Shown piece by piece: positions 1 to 8,111 of a stretch of 48,067 bases of DNA; the first letter of the stretch is position 1, and each line of letters begins with the position of its first letter. Origin of the DNA: Anaerolineales bacterium (GTDB lineage: Bacteria > Chloroflexota > Anaerolineae > Anaerolineales > Anaerolineaceae). The stretch is from the NCBI GenBank assembly GCA_020060485.1, contig JAGVAB010000077.1, forward strand, positions 1-48,067. Direction: 5' to 3'. The notes beneath the pieces were generated by a model. It had not been told where the DNA came from, did not search any database, and was given only the letters and a program-made list of their open reading frames with translations. A program made the position numbers and the translations under genes.

Positions 1-117
1 CAAAAACACCCCCCTTTCTACTACGCACCACGTTTGTTTCCAAAGAAACTGTGCATTTCCTACGCCCGTGTCTTTTGTGAATGCAAACTGCTGCACCCCG
101 GCTGGTTTCCGCCCGGC

Positions 118-741
118 TTATTCCTCGTCTTCTTCGTCAAGTGCGAGGTCTTCATCCTTAATATAGATCCTGCCCAACGGCAATTTGGCAAGGAAGCGGG
201 TCGGAATGGATTTCAAAACAGCAAAGGCGGCAATCACCGTCAAAACCTTGTCGAAGATATCAATTCCAAATTCGGCAATGAACTGGGAAAGGAACTTCGG
301 CAGACCGAGCGCTTCATGCAGCGGAATGGCAAAGACAGACGAAACACCAGTGCCAAAGTCAAACCCGTACAGGACCCAGGTCATCAGCGAACCAAGACCG
401 CCGCCAATGAAAGCAAACAGCAGGGCGCTGACCAGGGTCTTCCAGAAGCTCTTGAAGACGCCTCTCTTGGAAAGGTAAGCGGCCGCAATACCAAACAAAA
501 CGTTCAGCACAGCGTAGAACAGGGTAATGGGATCCGAAATGGAGTTAAGCACATTCGAAACCAGACCAACGATAATGCCGGGCACAAATCCACAAAGTGC
601 ACCGACAACGATTGTACCAATAGCATCCAGATAAAGCGGGAGCTTTAATAGAAGCGCTATCTGACCGCCGATAAAATTAACGGCAATACCAATGGGAATT
701 AAGAATAATGATAATTTGTCAATCTTGTTTTTTTGTGCCAT
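118..741 (-). CDS. ECF transporter S component (substrate-binding membrane subunit)
   Basis: The 207-residue protein is almost entirely hydrophobic, with about five to six membrane segments and an acidic tail (ALDEEDEE). The arrangement of a first helix with INLPLYLDAIGT-like spacing (here KLPLYLDAIGTIVVGALCG) and a glycine-rich GFVPGIIVGLVSN loop is typical of S components of energy-coupling-factor vitamin/nucleoside importers. S components bind the substrate and need an EcfT/EcfA module, which is not in the window and may lie beyond the left edge or elsewhere. The start at 741 has a strong AGGAGG site eight bases upstream. The neighbouring kinase and nucleoside hydrolase suggest a nucleoside or related riboside as substrate, but this is inference. 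The family call is fairly safe, the substrate is not. Confidence 0.8.
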   Translation of the reverse strand: MAQKNKIDKLSLFLIPIGIAVNFIGGQIALLLKLPLYLDAIGTIVVGALCGFVPGIIVGLVSNVLNSISDPITLFYAVLNVLFGIAAAYLSKRGVFKSFWKTLVSALLFAFIGGGLGSLMTWVLYGFDFGTGVSSVFAIPLHEALGLPKFLSQFIAEFGIDIFDKVLTVIAAFAVLKSIPTRFLAKLPLGRIYIKDEDLALDEEDEE

Positions 742-827
742 TTGCGTTCCTCCTGATCATTGAATAAAAAGAATGTACTCCCGATATTTGTGCTCGATGA
801 GATACTTCTCAAAACGAACATGCATCT

Positions 828-856
828 AGTATACAGAGTTGAGTGTTCACAGTCAA
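828..856 (-). promoter_or_regulatory. Sigma-70-type promoter for the ECF S-component gene
   Basis: Read on the minus strand, TTGACT (851-856) and TATACT (828-833) are separated by exactly 17 bases. Transcription would start near 821 and give an untranslated leader of about 80 bases before the ATG at 741. No obvious riboswitch fold was recognised in that leader. Confidence 0.6.
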
Positions 857-1328
857 GAAATACATTATCAGAAAGACCAAATGCAACAACTCACCCATCC
901 TCACGCACATGTGCAGCGGCTCATAGCCATGGCATTCTCAAGAAAGCTTGACATTTACGATTTTCCAAAACAGTGAAGGTCATCCAGACCAAAGTAGATG
1001 CAAAATACAGATGATAATGGATTCCTCCCCCGGCACGGATTGGATTTGTAGATCAGACTTCATAAGCCGGGGGAGGAAAAGAAACGTGGAGTGAATAAAC
1101 CCCGATGATGCACAGACCGTCTTTCGTCCGGCCTCGTGCCATCAATAAAAGAAGCAAATGGAAAATTAACTTTGAGAAAGCATGGCCTCATAGCTGCACA
1201 TCCTTGACTTTGCGCAAAACCCATGTAACATTACTGGCAAGCTACGGTCTTGGTTTTTGGGAAGCGGCGTGTCAGGCAGGAAAGATAAATCCCAAAAACC
1301 TTCGATCCTTCCATCGACAAACAAAAGC
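857..1328. other. Intergenic region without a convincing gene; contains a perfect inverted repeat
   Basis: No open frame here has a ribosome-binding site or recognisable product. The one notable element is a perfect 13-base inverted repeat: TTCCTCCCCCGGC at 1022-1034 and its complement at 1066-1078, with a 31-base loop. There is no T-run on either side, so it is not a standard terminator. The right arm holds a GGGGGAGG tract that looks like a ribosome-binding site but is not followed by a good start codon. The segment forms the divergent space between the ECF gene and the PfkB gene. Confidence 0.5.
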
Positions 1329-1339
1329 GGAGGCGTTTT

Positions 1340-2260
1340 GTGGACGCAAAATACTGTGTTTTCATCGGCGATGTTGCACTTGACGAGTACTACCGGGCCG
1401 ATTATTGGCCAACCATCAACGATAAAGCCCTGGTTGACGCCCTGCCGGCAGTTCCAGGCGGGATGATTGCCAATGCAGCTTGTGTGTCAGCTGCCCTTGG
1501 GATGAAGGTCAAATTCCTTTCAGCTTTGAATAGCGGTGCAATAACCAGATACCTCCTTGACGATCTGGAAAAGAGCGGGGTTGACACCTCGCTGGTCATC
1601 TTTGACGACAGCCTTGCCGATTCAAAAACCATGATCTTCCTTGTTGGTGACGAAAACACCATATTCATACCCAGGCTTGGAATTGAAACCATCAACATCA
1701 CCAAAGAACAACTGTCCATTCTCGCCGGTGCTGATTTCATCTACACTACCCCCACAGAAATTTGCGCCCTCAGATGTGCGGACATGAACAGCGATGACAT
1801 CATTGACCACTGCCGGAAAAATGGGGCCAGGCTGGTATTTGACCTGGACGTTGACTACATCAAGGACGGCAATGAAGAACGCTTCAAGCGGCTTGACATC
1901 GCGTTCTTTAACGAGGTTGGCTTTGACAGCTACCGCGGCCCGCTCGATGACCATGCTGCCGCACAGCGCCTTTTATCTTATGGGCTTGAGCTGGTCATTG
2001 TCACCCTGGCCGCCAGGGGCTGCGTCATCTACACGCAGTCCGAGACCTTCCATTCACCAGCTTACGATGTTGAGGTGGTAGATGTTACCGGCGCAGGCGA
2101 TACTTTTTGCAGCAGCTTTCTCTTTGCGCTCTCGCAGGATAAAGGGATACGATACGCCGCCGAATTTGCAAACGCGGCGGCGTCAATCTGTGTTGGGAAG
2201 CTCGGGGCAAGGGCCGGAGCAGTTTCACAAGAGGAAGTCGAAAAGGTCATGCGGTCATAA
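1340..2260 (+). CDS. PfkB/ribokinase-family carbohydrate or nucleoside kinase
   Basis: This 306-residue protein has the usual length of a PfkB-family kinase. Near the C-terminus it carries the second PfkB signature VVDVTGAGDTFCSSF, in which GAGD forms the anion hole and supplies the catalytic base. It also has the preceding I-V-T-L-A-A-R-G strand and a GGMIANAA substrate-side glycine motif near residue 35. It should transfer phosphate from ATP to a sugar or nucleoside hydroxyl. The start is GTG at 1340, supported by GGAGG six bases upstream. The gene converges with the M24 gene and overlaps it by six bases at the stop codons. With a nucleoside hydrolase nearby, a ribokinase-like or nucleoside kinase role is plausible, but substrate specificity cannot be read from the sequence. 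Confidence 0.88.
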   Translation: MDAKYCVFIGDVALDEYYRADYWPTINDKALVDALPAVPGGMIANAACVSAALGMKVKFLSALNSGAITRYLLDDLEKSGVDTSLVIFDDSLADSKTMIFLVGDENTIFIPRLGIETINITKEQLSILAGADFIYTTPTEICALRCADMNSDDIIDHCRKNGARLVFDLDVDYIKDGNEERFKRLDIAFFNEVGFDSYRGPLDDHAAAQRLLSYGLELVIVTLAARGCVIYTQSETFHSPAYDVEVVDVTGAGDTFCSSFLFALSQDKGIRYAAEFANAAASICVGKLGARAGAVSQEEVEKVMRS

Positions 2261-2953
2261 CAACTGCAAGAACCCTTGCGCGTCAAAATAGTAAATATTC
2301 TCACGCTTGAACCCGAACGTTCCGCCAATAAGCCGGATGTGCGGTTCAAAAGTAAAAGGCTTTCCCACCTTTTTAAATGAAAGAAGGCTGCCCTGTTCGA
2401 TGTAAATCCGGTCAAACTCCTGAATTTCGACCGAATGCCCAAGATTTCCATGGACATCGAGGTTTTCAAAACCCAGCGAACGAATCTCCGCATTCATCTT
2501 GAAAAACAATTCTTCATAGGTCATTTCCGGCGTGGCGCATTCCATCAACTGATTGTGCAGGTAAAGCTCGGCTTCCAAACCCTGGCGAAAAAGCGGGCTT
2601 TGCGGGGCGTCCTCTTCTGCAACCCTTCCTTCCTCAACAAACAGCGTGCGGGCATAATCCCCCCAAAAGCCGTCAACAGTTGGAGCAAGATCAATCGTAA
2701 TAAGATCATTCGCGGAAACGCAATTCTCCTCGCTGGCAAAGTAATCGCGCCCGGACATGGATAGAATGGACCGTTTGCCCAACAGCACAAGCGCCCCGAT
2801 TCCGTGATACCACCAGGAATTTGAGCCTTTTTTTGTCATCAGCTCCAGCGCTTTGGTTTCAATCTCCTTCTCGCTCATGCCAACTCTGACAAAACCATGT
2901 AGTTCACTGATGGTCTCTCTGGCAATATTTTGGGCAATTTGATTCTTGTTCAC
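2255..2953 (-). CDS. M24-family (aminopeptidase P/creatinase fold) metallohydrolase
   Basis: This 232-residue protein consists only of the pita-bread catalytic domain and has no N-terminal creatinase domain. All five expected metal ligands can be placed: D88 and D99 (IDLAPTVDGFWGDYART), H173 (GNLGHSVE), E203 (FTFEPHI) and E219 (KRENIYYF). It is therefore probably an active dinuclear metal enzyme, an Xaa-Pro peptidase-like or related hydrolase. It starts at a GTG (2953) preceded by GGAGGTG. It lies 54 bases downstream of the nucleoside hydrolase on the same strand and is probably co-transcribed with it. The pairing with nucleoside salvage genes is unexpected for a peptidase, so a non-peptide substrate is possible. 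Confidence 0.85.
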   Translation of the reverse strand: MNKNQIAQNIARETISELHGFVRVGMSEKEIETKALELMTKKGSNSWWYHGIGALVLLGKRSILSMSGRDYFASEENCVSANDLITIDLAPTVDGFWGDYARTLFVEEGRVAEEDAPQSPLFRQGLEAELYLHNQLMECATPEMTYEELFFKMNAEIRSLGFENLDVHGNLGHSVEIQEFDRIYIEQGSLLSFKKVGKPFTFEPHIRLIGGTFGFKRENIYYFDAQGFLQLL

Positions 2954-3007
2954 AAGTCACCTCCTGAAGCAATAACAAATCCTGTTGGGGTCAGCCCCGT
3001 AATGGCG

Positions 3008-3952
3008 TCACTTTTTGCTGTTGGCAATGGCATCTTTCAGAAAACGCTTCAACCGGAGAAGATCAACCTCTATCGCCACCTCACAAAGCTCCACACGTTC
3101 ACCTTTCTTAAAATAGAGCTCATTGGTGGCCACATAGGTATGCCCTCTTGTGTAGGTTCCCCGGCATTCACAATCCACATAAAAACTTTGCGTTTTGACA
3201 ATTTCAGGCTCGGCAGCAACCGCGACCGCAAGCCCATCATGCATCACCACATCCTCGCCTCCCCTTTTCACCCGGGCAAGCATGAAATCCAGAAGATCAG
3301 CAACCACCAGGCCGGCTTTTGTACCCAACTTGCGAAAATCATCCGCATCCTCCTGGTTCAGGATCGCCCTTTCCGTCACATCCAGGCCAATCATTTTGCA
3401 TGGTATTCCGCTGTTGAGCACAATACTTAACGCTTCCGGATCAGCCCAGGCATTAAACTCCGCAGTAGTGGTCATGTTTCCACCGCGCATAGCCCCGCCC
3501 ATGAAGACGATTTGCTTAACCAGGTTTGCAAGTTCTGGATACACCATGATAGTATGGGCAATATTGGTCATCGGCCCAATGGGCACCAAAACCAGCTCAC
3601 CCTGCAAAGCGCGGGCTTCTTCGATGATGGTTTCTACTGCGTTCTTCTCATAAAAACCGCCTTCAGCTTGCGGCAGCACCACCGTTCCCATACCCGTGTT
3701 ACCATGGGTGGCGCTCTCGGAATGGGTCACTTCGCCAAGGATCGGCTTCGGTGCACCCACAGCAACCCTGGTGTCAAAACCCAGGTAGCGCACCAGGTTT
3801 AGCGTGTTTTGACTGGTGTATTTCAGGGCAACATTGCCCTCTACAGTCGTTATTGCCCGGACATCAAAAGCTGGCGAATACAGCGCCGCAACGATCGCGA
3901 TGGCATCATCTGTCCCCGTATCACAATCAATAAGGATCGGTACTTTCTTCAT
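3008..3952 (-). CDS. Inosine-uridine-preferring nucleoside hydrolase family protein
   Basis: The N-terminus holds the family hallmark DCDTGTDDA (residues 9-17), whose aspartates coordinate calcium and activate water for cleaving the N-glycosidic bond of ribonucleosides. A second calcium-site segment is NAWADPEA, and the length (314 residues) is standard for the family. It releases free base plus ribose in the cytoplasm. A good AAGGAG site precedes the ATG. It is the first gene of a probable two-gene unit with the M24 protein. The PfkB kinase converging on that unit could phosphorylate the released ribose. The family is certain. Preference for purine, pyrimidine or modified nucleosides is not. 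Confidence 0.93.
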   Translation of the reverse strand: MKKVPILIDCDTGTDDAIAIVAALYSPAFDVRAITTVEGNVALKYTSQNTLNLVRYLGFDTRVAVGAPKPILGEVTHSESATHGNTGMGTVVLPQAEGGFYEKNAVETIIEEARALQGELVLVPIGPMTNIAHTIMVYPELANLVKQIVFMGGAMRGGNMTTTAEFNAWADPEALSIVLNSGIPCKMIGLDVTERAILNQEDADDFRKLGTKAGLVVADLLDFMLARVKRGGEDVVMHDGLAVAVAAEPEIVKTQSFYVDCECRGTYTRGHTYVATNELYFKKGERVELCEVAIEVDLLRLKRFLKDAIANSKK

Positions 3953-4202
3953 TAATAATCACATCTCCTTTGCATCCATTTGACCTGCCTGTAAGAATCA
4001 TACCATCGATAGGAAAAAAGGCCGGGCTTTTACCATCACATGCAGATCGCCATACATATTGACGAGGCCAGGCGGCACAAACGCCCCCTGTAAACCATCT
4101 TCCATTTCAGTAAAGCAAACCGAGCTGCGCAGGAAACGCTCACGGAAGCACTGGCTGCGGAGCATCAATTCAGGAAGAATGAACTAGCAGACAGCCACCC
4201 AT

Positions 4203-4236
4203 GAAAAAGAGACAATCCAATATCAGGATTGTCTCT
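4203..4236 (-). terminator. Rho-independent terminator of the first lacI-type gene
   Basis: A perfect 11-base stem (AGAGACAATCC at 4208-4218 and its complement at 4226-4236) encloses a 7-base loop. On the minus strand the stem is followed by TTTTT. It lies about 170 bases beyond the stop of the regulator gene at 4410. The rest of the space 3953-4207 contains no recognisable gene. Confidence 0.8.
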
Positions 4237-4409
4237 ATAAAAGGCATCAGGCTGCACGCTTGTTCTTCATGCATCCTTGGCTATCTCTGCATCAATTTCC
4301 CTCAAAAGAACTCCCCCTCTCCTCGATCATTTTGCTGTTCCAGCAGAAAAGCAAAATCCGGATATCCAAATTCACGGTTCTCTCAATCCACCACAATGCA
4401 AACGGATAT

Positions 4410-5417
4410 CTAAAATTTCCGAATGACCGATTCCCTTGTCATCAATGTGGAATGAAACTCCGGCAATTGAATGGGCTTGCCTTGCATCATTTGCACCAAA
4501 GCCTGGCCAACAGCTTCCCCGATCTCCAATGGTGTTCGGCGGATAGAGGATAAAGGCGGGATCATATAAGCAGAAGGCCCCTGATCATCAAAGCCAACGA
4601 TGGAAACATCTTCTGGAACCCGCATTCCACGGCGATATAAAGCCAGGCGCGCGCCATAGGCCATCTGGTCATTGGCGGCAAAGATCGCACTGAACACATT
4701 GCCGCGCATCAACAACATTTCAACCGCCATCACACCAGAAGGCTCGGTAAAATCACCCTCAATGATCAAATCATGATTGGGAACAATACCTGCTTCTTTT
4801 AAAGCTGCCAGATAACCATCCCGTCTTTCAATTGCATCATGATGATATTCCATACCCATGATGTGAGCAATTCGACGATGACCGCACTCGATCAAATATT
4901 GGGTAGCCTTACGGGCAGCCTCAAAATCATCAAAAGGAAGACATTGTGATTCGAGGCCCGGAACCACACGCCCGACAATGATCATCGGAATTTGCTTGGC
5001 AACTTCTCGTAATTCATTCTCGGGCGTGTGTCCATCCAGCAAGATCAAGCCATCCACCTGACGTTGGATGAACATATTCAGGGCCAACTCATCTTTCTCG
5101 GCATCCCAACCGCCATCAGCAAACAAGGGGGAATAACCAGTGCCATCAATTCCTTTTAATATGCCTCGTAAAATCACATCAAAGAAAGGACTGCCGATCA
5201 ATTGTGTGAGGACACCGATTGTCTTGGATTGCCCCCCAGCCAAGCCCTGCGCAAACAGATTAGGCATGTAACCCTTTTCAGCAATGATATGCAAAATACG
5301 TTCACGCGTTGCATCAGCCACAGGGGCCGTGCCATTTAACACTCGCGACACAGTACTAATGGAAACCTTGGCCTGCTCTGCGATATCCTGAATCGTAATG
5401 CTCTTTTTCTGACCCAT
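4410..5417 (-). CDS. LacI-family transcriptional repressor of the beta-glucan locus
   Basis: An N-terminal LacI helix-turn-helix (TIQDIAEQAKVSISTVSRVLNG, interrupted here for brevity: TIQDIAEQAKVS then STVSRVLNG) is followed by a periplasmic-binding-protein-like sensor domain, with total length typical for the family. Three in-frame ATGs lie close together (5429, 5420, 5417). GAGGA sits just upstream of the last two, and the predicted transcription start at about 5432 leaves almost no leader for the first, so 5417 is preferred. It is divergent from the sugar ABC transporter and beta-glucanase genes. LacI-type operators lie in both promoters, so it most likely represses that locus and itself until a glucan-derived sugar binds. 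Confidence 0.92.
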   Translation of the reverse strand: MGQKKSITIQDIAEQAKVSISTVSRVLNGTAPVADATRERILHIIAEKGYMPNLFAQGLAGGQSKTIGVLTQLIGSPFFDVILRGILKGIDGTGYSPLFADGGWDAEKDELALNMFIQRQVDGLILLDGHTPENELREVAKQIPMIIVGRVVPGLESQCLPFDDFEAARKATQYLIECGHRRIAHIMGMEYHHDAIERRDGYLAALKEAGIVPNHDLIIEGDFTEPSGVMAVEMLLMRGNVFSAIFAANDQMAYGARLALYRRGMRVPEDVSIVGFDDQGPSAYMIPPLSSIRRTPLEIGEAVGQALVQMMQGKPIQLPEFHSTLMTRESVIRKF

Positions 5418-5438
5418 CATCGTCCTCATGTCTTTTCA

Positions 5439-5460
5439 ATTATAGTACGAAAACGCTTTC
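5439..5460 (-). promoter_or_regulatory. lacI promoter -10 and autoregulatory operator
   Basis: On the minus strand a perfect TATAAT (5439-5444) lies just downstream of GAAAACGCTTTC (5449-5460), a LacI/GalR-type half-symmetric operator. The -35 region is a T-run of poor consensus. Operator placement inside the spacer suggests autorepression. Confidence 0.55.
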
Positions 5461-5531
5461 AAAAAAAGACCTTTTATCACTAATTATTACAGCTATTTCA
5501 AAAATTTCACGAATAAATCCAGCAAAAGGTA

Positions 5532-5577
5532 TTGACAACAAGCTTGAATATTGCTATTATAAATGAAAGCGCTACCA
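5532..5577 (+). promoter_or_regulatory. Promoter of the glucan-utilisation operon with LacI operator at the start site
   Basis: TTGACA (5532-5537) and TATTAT (5555-5560) are exactly 17 bases apart. The operator TGAAAGCGCTACCA (5564-5577) begins four bases after the -10 and covers the start point, the classic arrangement for LacI repression. The leader to the ATG at 5781 is about 210 bases long. Confidence 0.75.
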
Positions 5578-5606
5578 TTAGTAATCAACAAATATGACTA
5601 TATTAC

Positions 5607-5620
5607 TGAAAGCGTTTCCA
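5607..5620 (+). promoter_or_regulatory. Second LacI-type operator in the leader
   Basis: TGAAAGCGTTTCCA repeats the pattern of the operator at 5564-5577, centred about 43 bases downstream of it (four helical turns). With the site at 5449-5460, three related operators lie within about 170 bases, which would permit looping. Confidence 0.65.
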
Positions 5621-5780
5621 TTTTTCCCAATCCCCCCTTTATCGTCCCGTAAAGAAATAAGAAGGTGAATCCTTTGTTATCTGTCAAGAAGGAGGTGAGC
5701 CAACCGAATTGAACCCAGCTTTCGGATCCTCTCGTATTCGCTTCTACTATTAAATTCAGATCTATTGAGGAGAAAAGAAG
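5621..5780 (+). other. Long untranslated leader of the glucan operon
   Basis: The leader holds an unusually strong ribosome-binding-like tract, AAGGAGGTGAGCCAACCG (5689-5706), that is not positioned in front of a good start codon. It also holds a possible 12-codon reading frame starting with TTG at 5674 behind GAAGGTG. The true translation signal for the binding protein is GAGGAG at 5767-5772. What the upstream tract does is unknown (see findings). Confidence 0.4.
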
Positions 5781-7103
5781 ATGCGTAAAACTTTCTTGTT
5801 TACAATGGCTGCACTACTCGTAATGGCTCTTGTGATAAGCGCCTGTGCAGCACCTGCTGCGCCAGCTGACGATAGTCAAGGCCCTGCAAAGGTGACCCTA
5901 AAGGTCCTTATTCACCAGAATCCCCCCATGGTCGATTTCATGACCAAATTCAATGATGAGTTCACAGCCCGCCATCCGAATATCACTGTCGATATGTCGG
6001 TTGTGAATGCCAATGACCTCAGTACAGTCACCCAGACCCGGTTGACTGCCAACGATGTGGATGTGGTCGATATCTTTGGTTTTGCCAATGCAGCGCAACC
6101 CTACATGAAGAATGTTGATCCTCCGAACTGGCAAACCCTGATCGAAGCCGGCTACCTGATGGATATTTCTGGGCAACCATTCATCAAGAATTATGACGAA
6201 GCAGCGATCACTGATGCCGGCAGTTACAATGGCAAGGTTTATGCAGTCAACCTTGGGCGCGTTTCCTATAGCGGCATCTATGTCAACAAGGACCTTTTTG
6301 CTGCCAATAACGTTGCAATTCCCACCACCTGGGGCGAATTGGTCACTGCCTGCGAAACGTTCAAAGCTGCCAATATCCCATGCATGACAGCCGGTGGAAA
6401 AGATGGCTGGCCGATCTTCGTCGGCGCCTACGGTTTAACAGGTTCCATCTATCCGGATCAAGCTGCTCTGGTTGAGGGCTTGTGGACTGGCACGATCAAA
6501 TGGAACGATGCGAAATCCCTTGAAATGTGGGAAAAGATGAAAGTTTACGCCCAGGACATGATGGAAGCTGGCGCCAGTGGTATCGCTGGTGATGCTGCTC
6601 CTGGCCGGTTCGCCTCGGGCGCTGTGGCCATGTTCCCCGGAGGAACCTGGTACGCCAGTGCCATTGAAACGGCTGAACCCGCTTTTGAGTGGGGGTACAT
6701 CCCCTTCCCTGGCAGCGATAACCCCGAAGACAACAAATACCTGTTTGGTAAATACGACCAGGGCTGGGCAATTGCAGAAAAAACTGCCAACAAAGATGCT
6801 GCCATTCTATATTTGACCGAGTTCTCCGACCCAGCCAATTATCAGGCCTTTGCCAATGCAGTTGGTTTCATTCCCACCCAGCCAAACGCCACCCTCGATA
6901 CCAAGATCGGTGCGGAAACAGCCTCCTATCTCGCCAATTTCCGCGTTGGTTATGAGCAATACTGGGTTTCCCCCAAAGGTGCTGGTCAATATGCCAATCC
7001 TTTTGCTTCCTACTTCAAACCGTTCGGTACCTATGACGATGCCCAAACCCTTGCCGACAAGGTCCAGGCGGATCTGCAGTCTGGATTAGACGCAAACAAG
7101 TAA
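5781..7103 (+). CDS. Sugar ABC transporter substrate-binding lipoprotein (family 1)
   Basis: The 440-residue protein begins with a basic, hydrophobic signal peptide ending in the lipobox VISAC, so it is lipid-anchored after cleavage at the cysteine. An AP-rich linker follows. The mature part has the family 1 extracellular solute-binding fold, with features such as the DVVDIFG strand and the FASGAVAMFPGGTWYAS ligand-pocket segment. It captures an oligosaccharide outside the cell and delivers it to the two permeases encoded next. It is the first gene after the LacI-controlled promoter. GH16 enzymes downstream make beta-glucan oligosaccharides the likely ligand. Confidence 0.93.
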   Translation: MRKTFLFTMAALLVMALVISACAAPAAPADDSQGPAKVTLKVLIHQNPPMVDFMTKFNDEFTARHPNITVDMSVVNANDLSTVTQTRLTANDVDVVDIFGFANAAQPYMKNVDPPNWQTLIEAGYLMDISGQPFIKNYDEAAITDAGSYNGKVYAVNLGRVSYSGIYVNKDLFAANNVAIPTTWGELVTACETFKAANIPCMTAGGKDGWPIFVGAYGLTGSIYPDQAALVEGLWTGTIKWNDAKSLEMWEKMKVYAQDMMEAGASGIAGDAAPGRFASGAVAMFPGGTWYASAIETAEPAFEWGYIPFPGSDNPEDNKYLFGKYDQGWAIAEKTANKDAAILYLTEFSDPANYQAFANAVGFIPTQPNATLDTKIGAETASYLANFRVGYEQYWVSPKGAGQYANPFASYFKPFGTYDDAQTLADKVQADLQSGLDANK

Positions 7104-7121
7104 GAATACCGCCAATATTTT

Positions 7122-7153
7122 GCAGGCTTCTCGCCCTGCGGCGAGAAGCCTGC
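7122..7153 (+). terminator. Strong intercistronic hairpin between binding protein and permease
   Basis: A perfect 14-base GC-rich stem (7122-7135 with 7140-7153, loop CTGC) lies between the binding-protein stop and the next ribosome-binding site. No T-run follows, so it is better read as an mRNA-stabilising or partially terminating hairpin. It would keep binding-protein transcript more abundant than permease transcript, as in other sugar ABC operons. Confidence 0.6.
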
Positions 7154-7181
7154 CCTCACCTGTTCATTTTGGAGGTGGTTC

Positions 7182-8111
7182 ATGATGGGTTATTATTTTG
7201 GACGCGGGCGGCAAAGGTTAGCTCCCTATCTACTTCTCTTGCCAGGATTGCTGATCTACTTCCTGATCGCTCTGGGGCCTTCAATTGCCACAAGTGTTTT
7301 CTCGTTCACCGACGCGACAGGCATCAAGGGTGCGCCAGTTAGCTGGGTAGGGCTGAATAATTACAAAGAATTCCTCGTGATGGGGCAAGCCTCGATCGAT
7401 AATTATGCCGCTCTTTTCAGAACACTGATTTTCTGTTTCTTTGTCACAACCATCCAATTTGCACTGGGCTTGCTCATTGCTGTCCTGCTTAACCAGAAGC
7501 TGAAGGGCACAAATTTCTTCCGAACGCTATATTTTATGCCAGTCATTCTTGGGGCAGTGATCCAGGGGCTGATCTGGTCACTTTTCCTTTATCCCCTGGG
7601 TGGCCCGGTCGCAAAAATATTTGAGTTTCTGGGAGCAAATTCCGAATTCCTTGGCGGACAGCCAACGGAGGCGTTTGCCTGGGTCATTGTGATCCAGATC
7701 TGGGCCAATATGGGCACGACCATGGTCATCTTCCTGGCTGGTCTTCAAACCATCCCTGACGAAATTTACGAGGCAGCCCGCATAGATGGCGCTTCTTCCT
7801 GGCAGGTGTTTCGCAATGTTACCTGGCCGCTGCTTACCCCCAGTGTCAACACCAATCTGCTGCTGAACATCATTGGTTCTCTTCAAGCCTGGCAATTGTT
7901 CCTGGTGCTGCTTGGCTACCGTAACGGCACACAGGTTTTGGGTTATTTGATTTACGCAACCGGTTTTGGTCAGACTTCGGGTAGTGTAACCAGTTCCTTC
8001 CGACAAGGCTACGCTGCGGCTGCTTCCATCATTTTGTTCTTGCTTGTCCTTGTTTTGGGTATGGTTACACAGACCATTCTGAACCGAAGAGAAAAGAGGA
8101 TCATGGGATGA
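7182..8111 (+). CDS. Sugar ABC transporter permease, MalF/UgpA type
   Basis: The 309-residue integral membrane protein has about six transmembrane helices. Its cytoplasmic EAA loop, EAARIDGASSWQVFRNVTWP near residue 200, docks onto the ATPase. GGAGGTGG precedes a tandem ATG-ATG start. It overlaps the next permease gene by four bases (ATGA), so the two are translationally coupled. No ATPase gene lies in the locus, so a shared MsmK/UgpC-type ATPase encoded elsewhere must power it, as is common in this transporter family. Confidence 0.93.
   Translation: MMGYYFGRGRQRLAPYLLLLPGLLIYFLIALGPSIATSVFSFTDATGIKGAPVSWVGLNNYKEFLVMGQASIDNYAALFRTLIFCFFVTTIQFALGLLIAVLLNQKLKGTNFFRTLYFMPVILGAVIQGLIWSLFLYPLGGPVAKIFEFLGANSEFLGGQPTEAFAWVIVIQIWANMGTTMVIFLAGLQTIPDEIYEAARIDGASSWQVFRNVTWPLLTPSVNTNLLLNIIGSLQAWQLFLVLLGYRNGTQVLGYLIYATGFGQTSGSVTSSFRQGYAAAASIILFLLVLVLGMVTQTILNRREKRIMG

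Noticed and set aside
34..648. Long plus-strand open frames opposite the ECF S-component gene
   Set aside because: They are antisense shadows of a clear membrane-protein gene, with low-complexity composition and no ribosome-binding site.
1105..1383. 92-codon open frame between the ECF and PfkB genes
   Set aside because: It overlaps the start of the PfkB gene out of frame, lacks a convincing ribosome-binding site and has no recognisable protein pattern.
5674..5712. Twelve-codon leader peptide (TTG start) in the glucan leader
   Set aside because: The rare start and absence of repeated regulatory codons make it weak. It is mentioned only as a possibility.
5689..5740. Partial rRNA gene
   Set aside because: Matches are short, antisense and in the wrong order for 16S/23S, so no rRNA gene is present.
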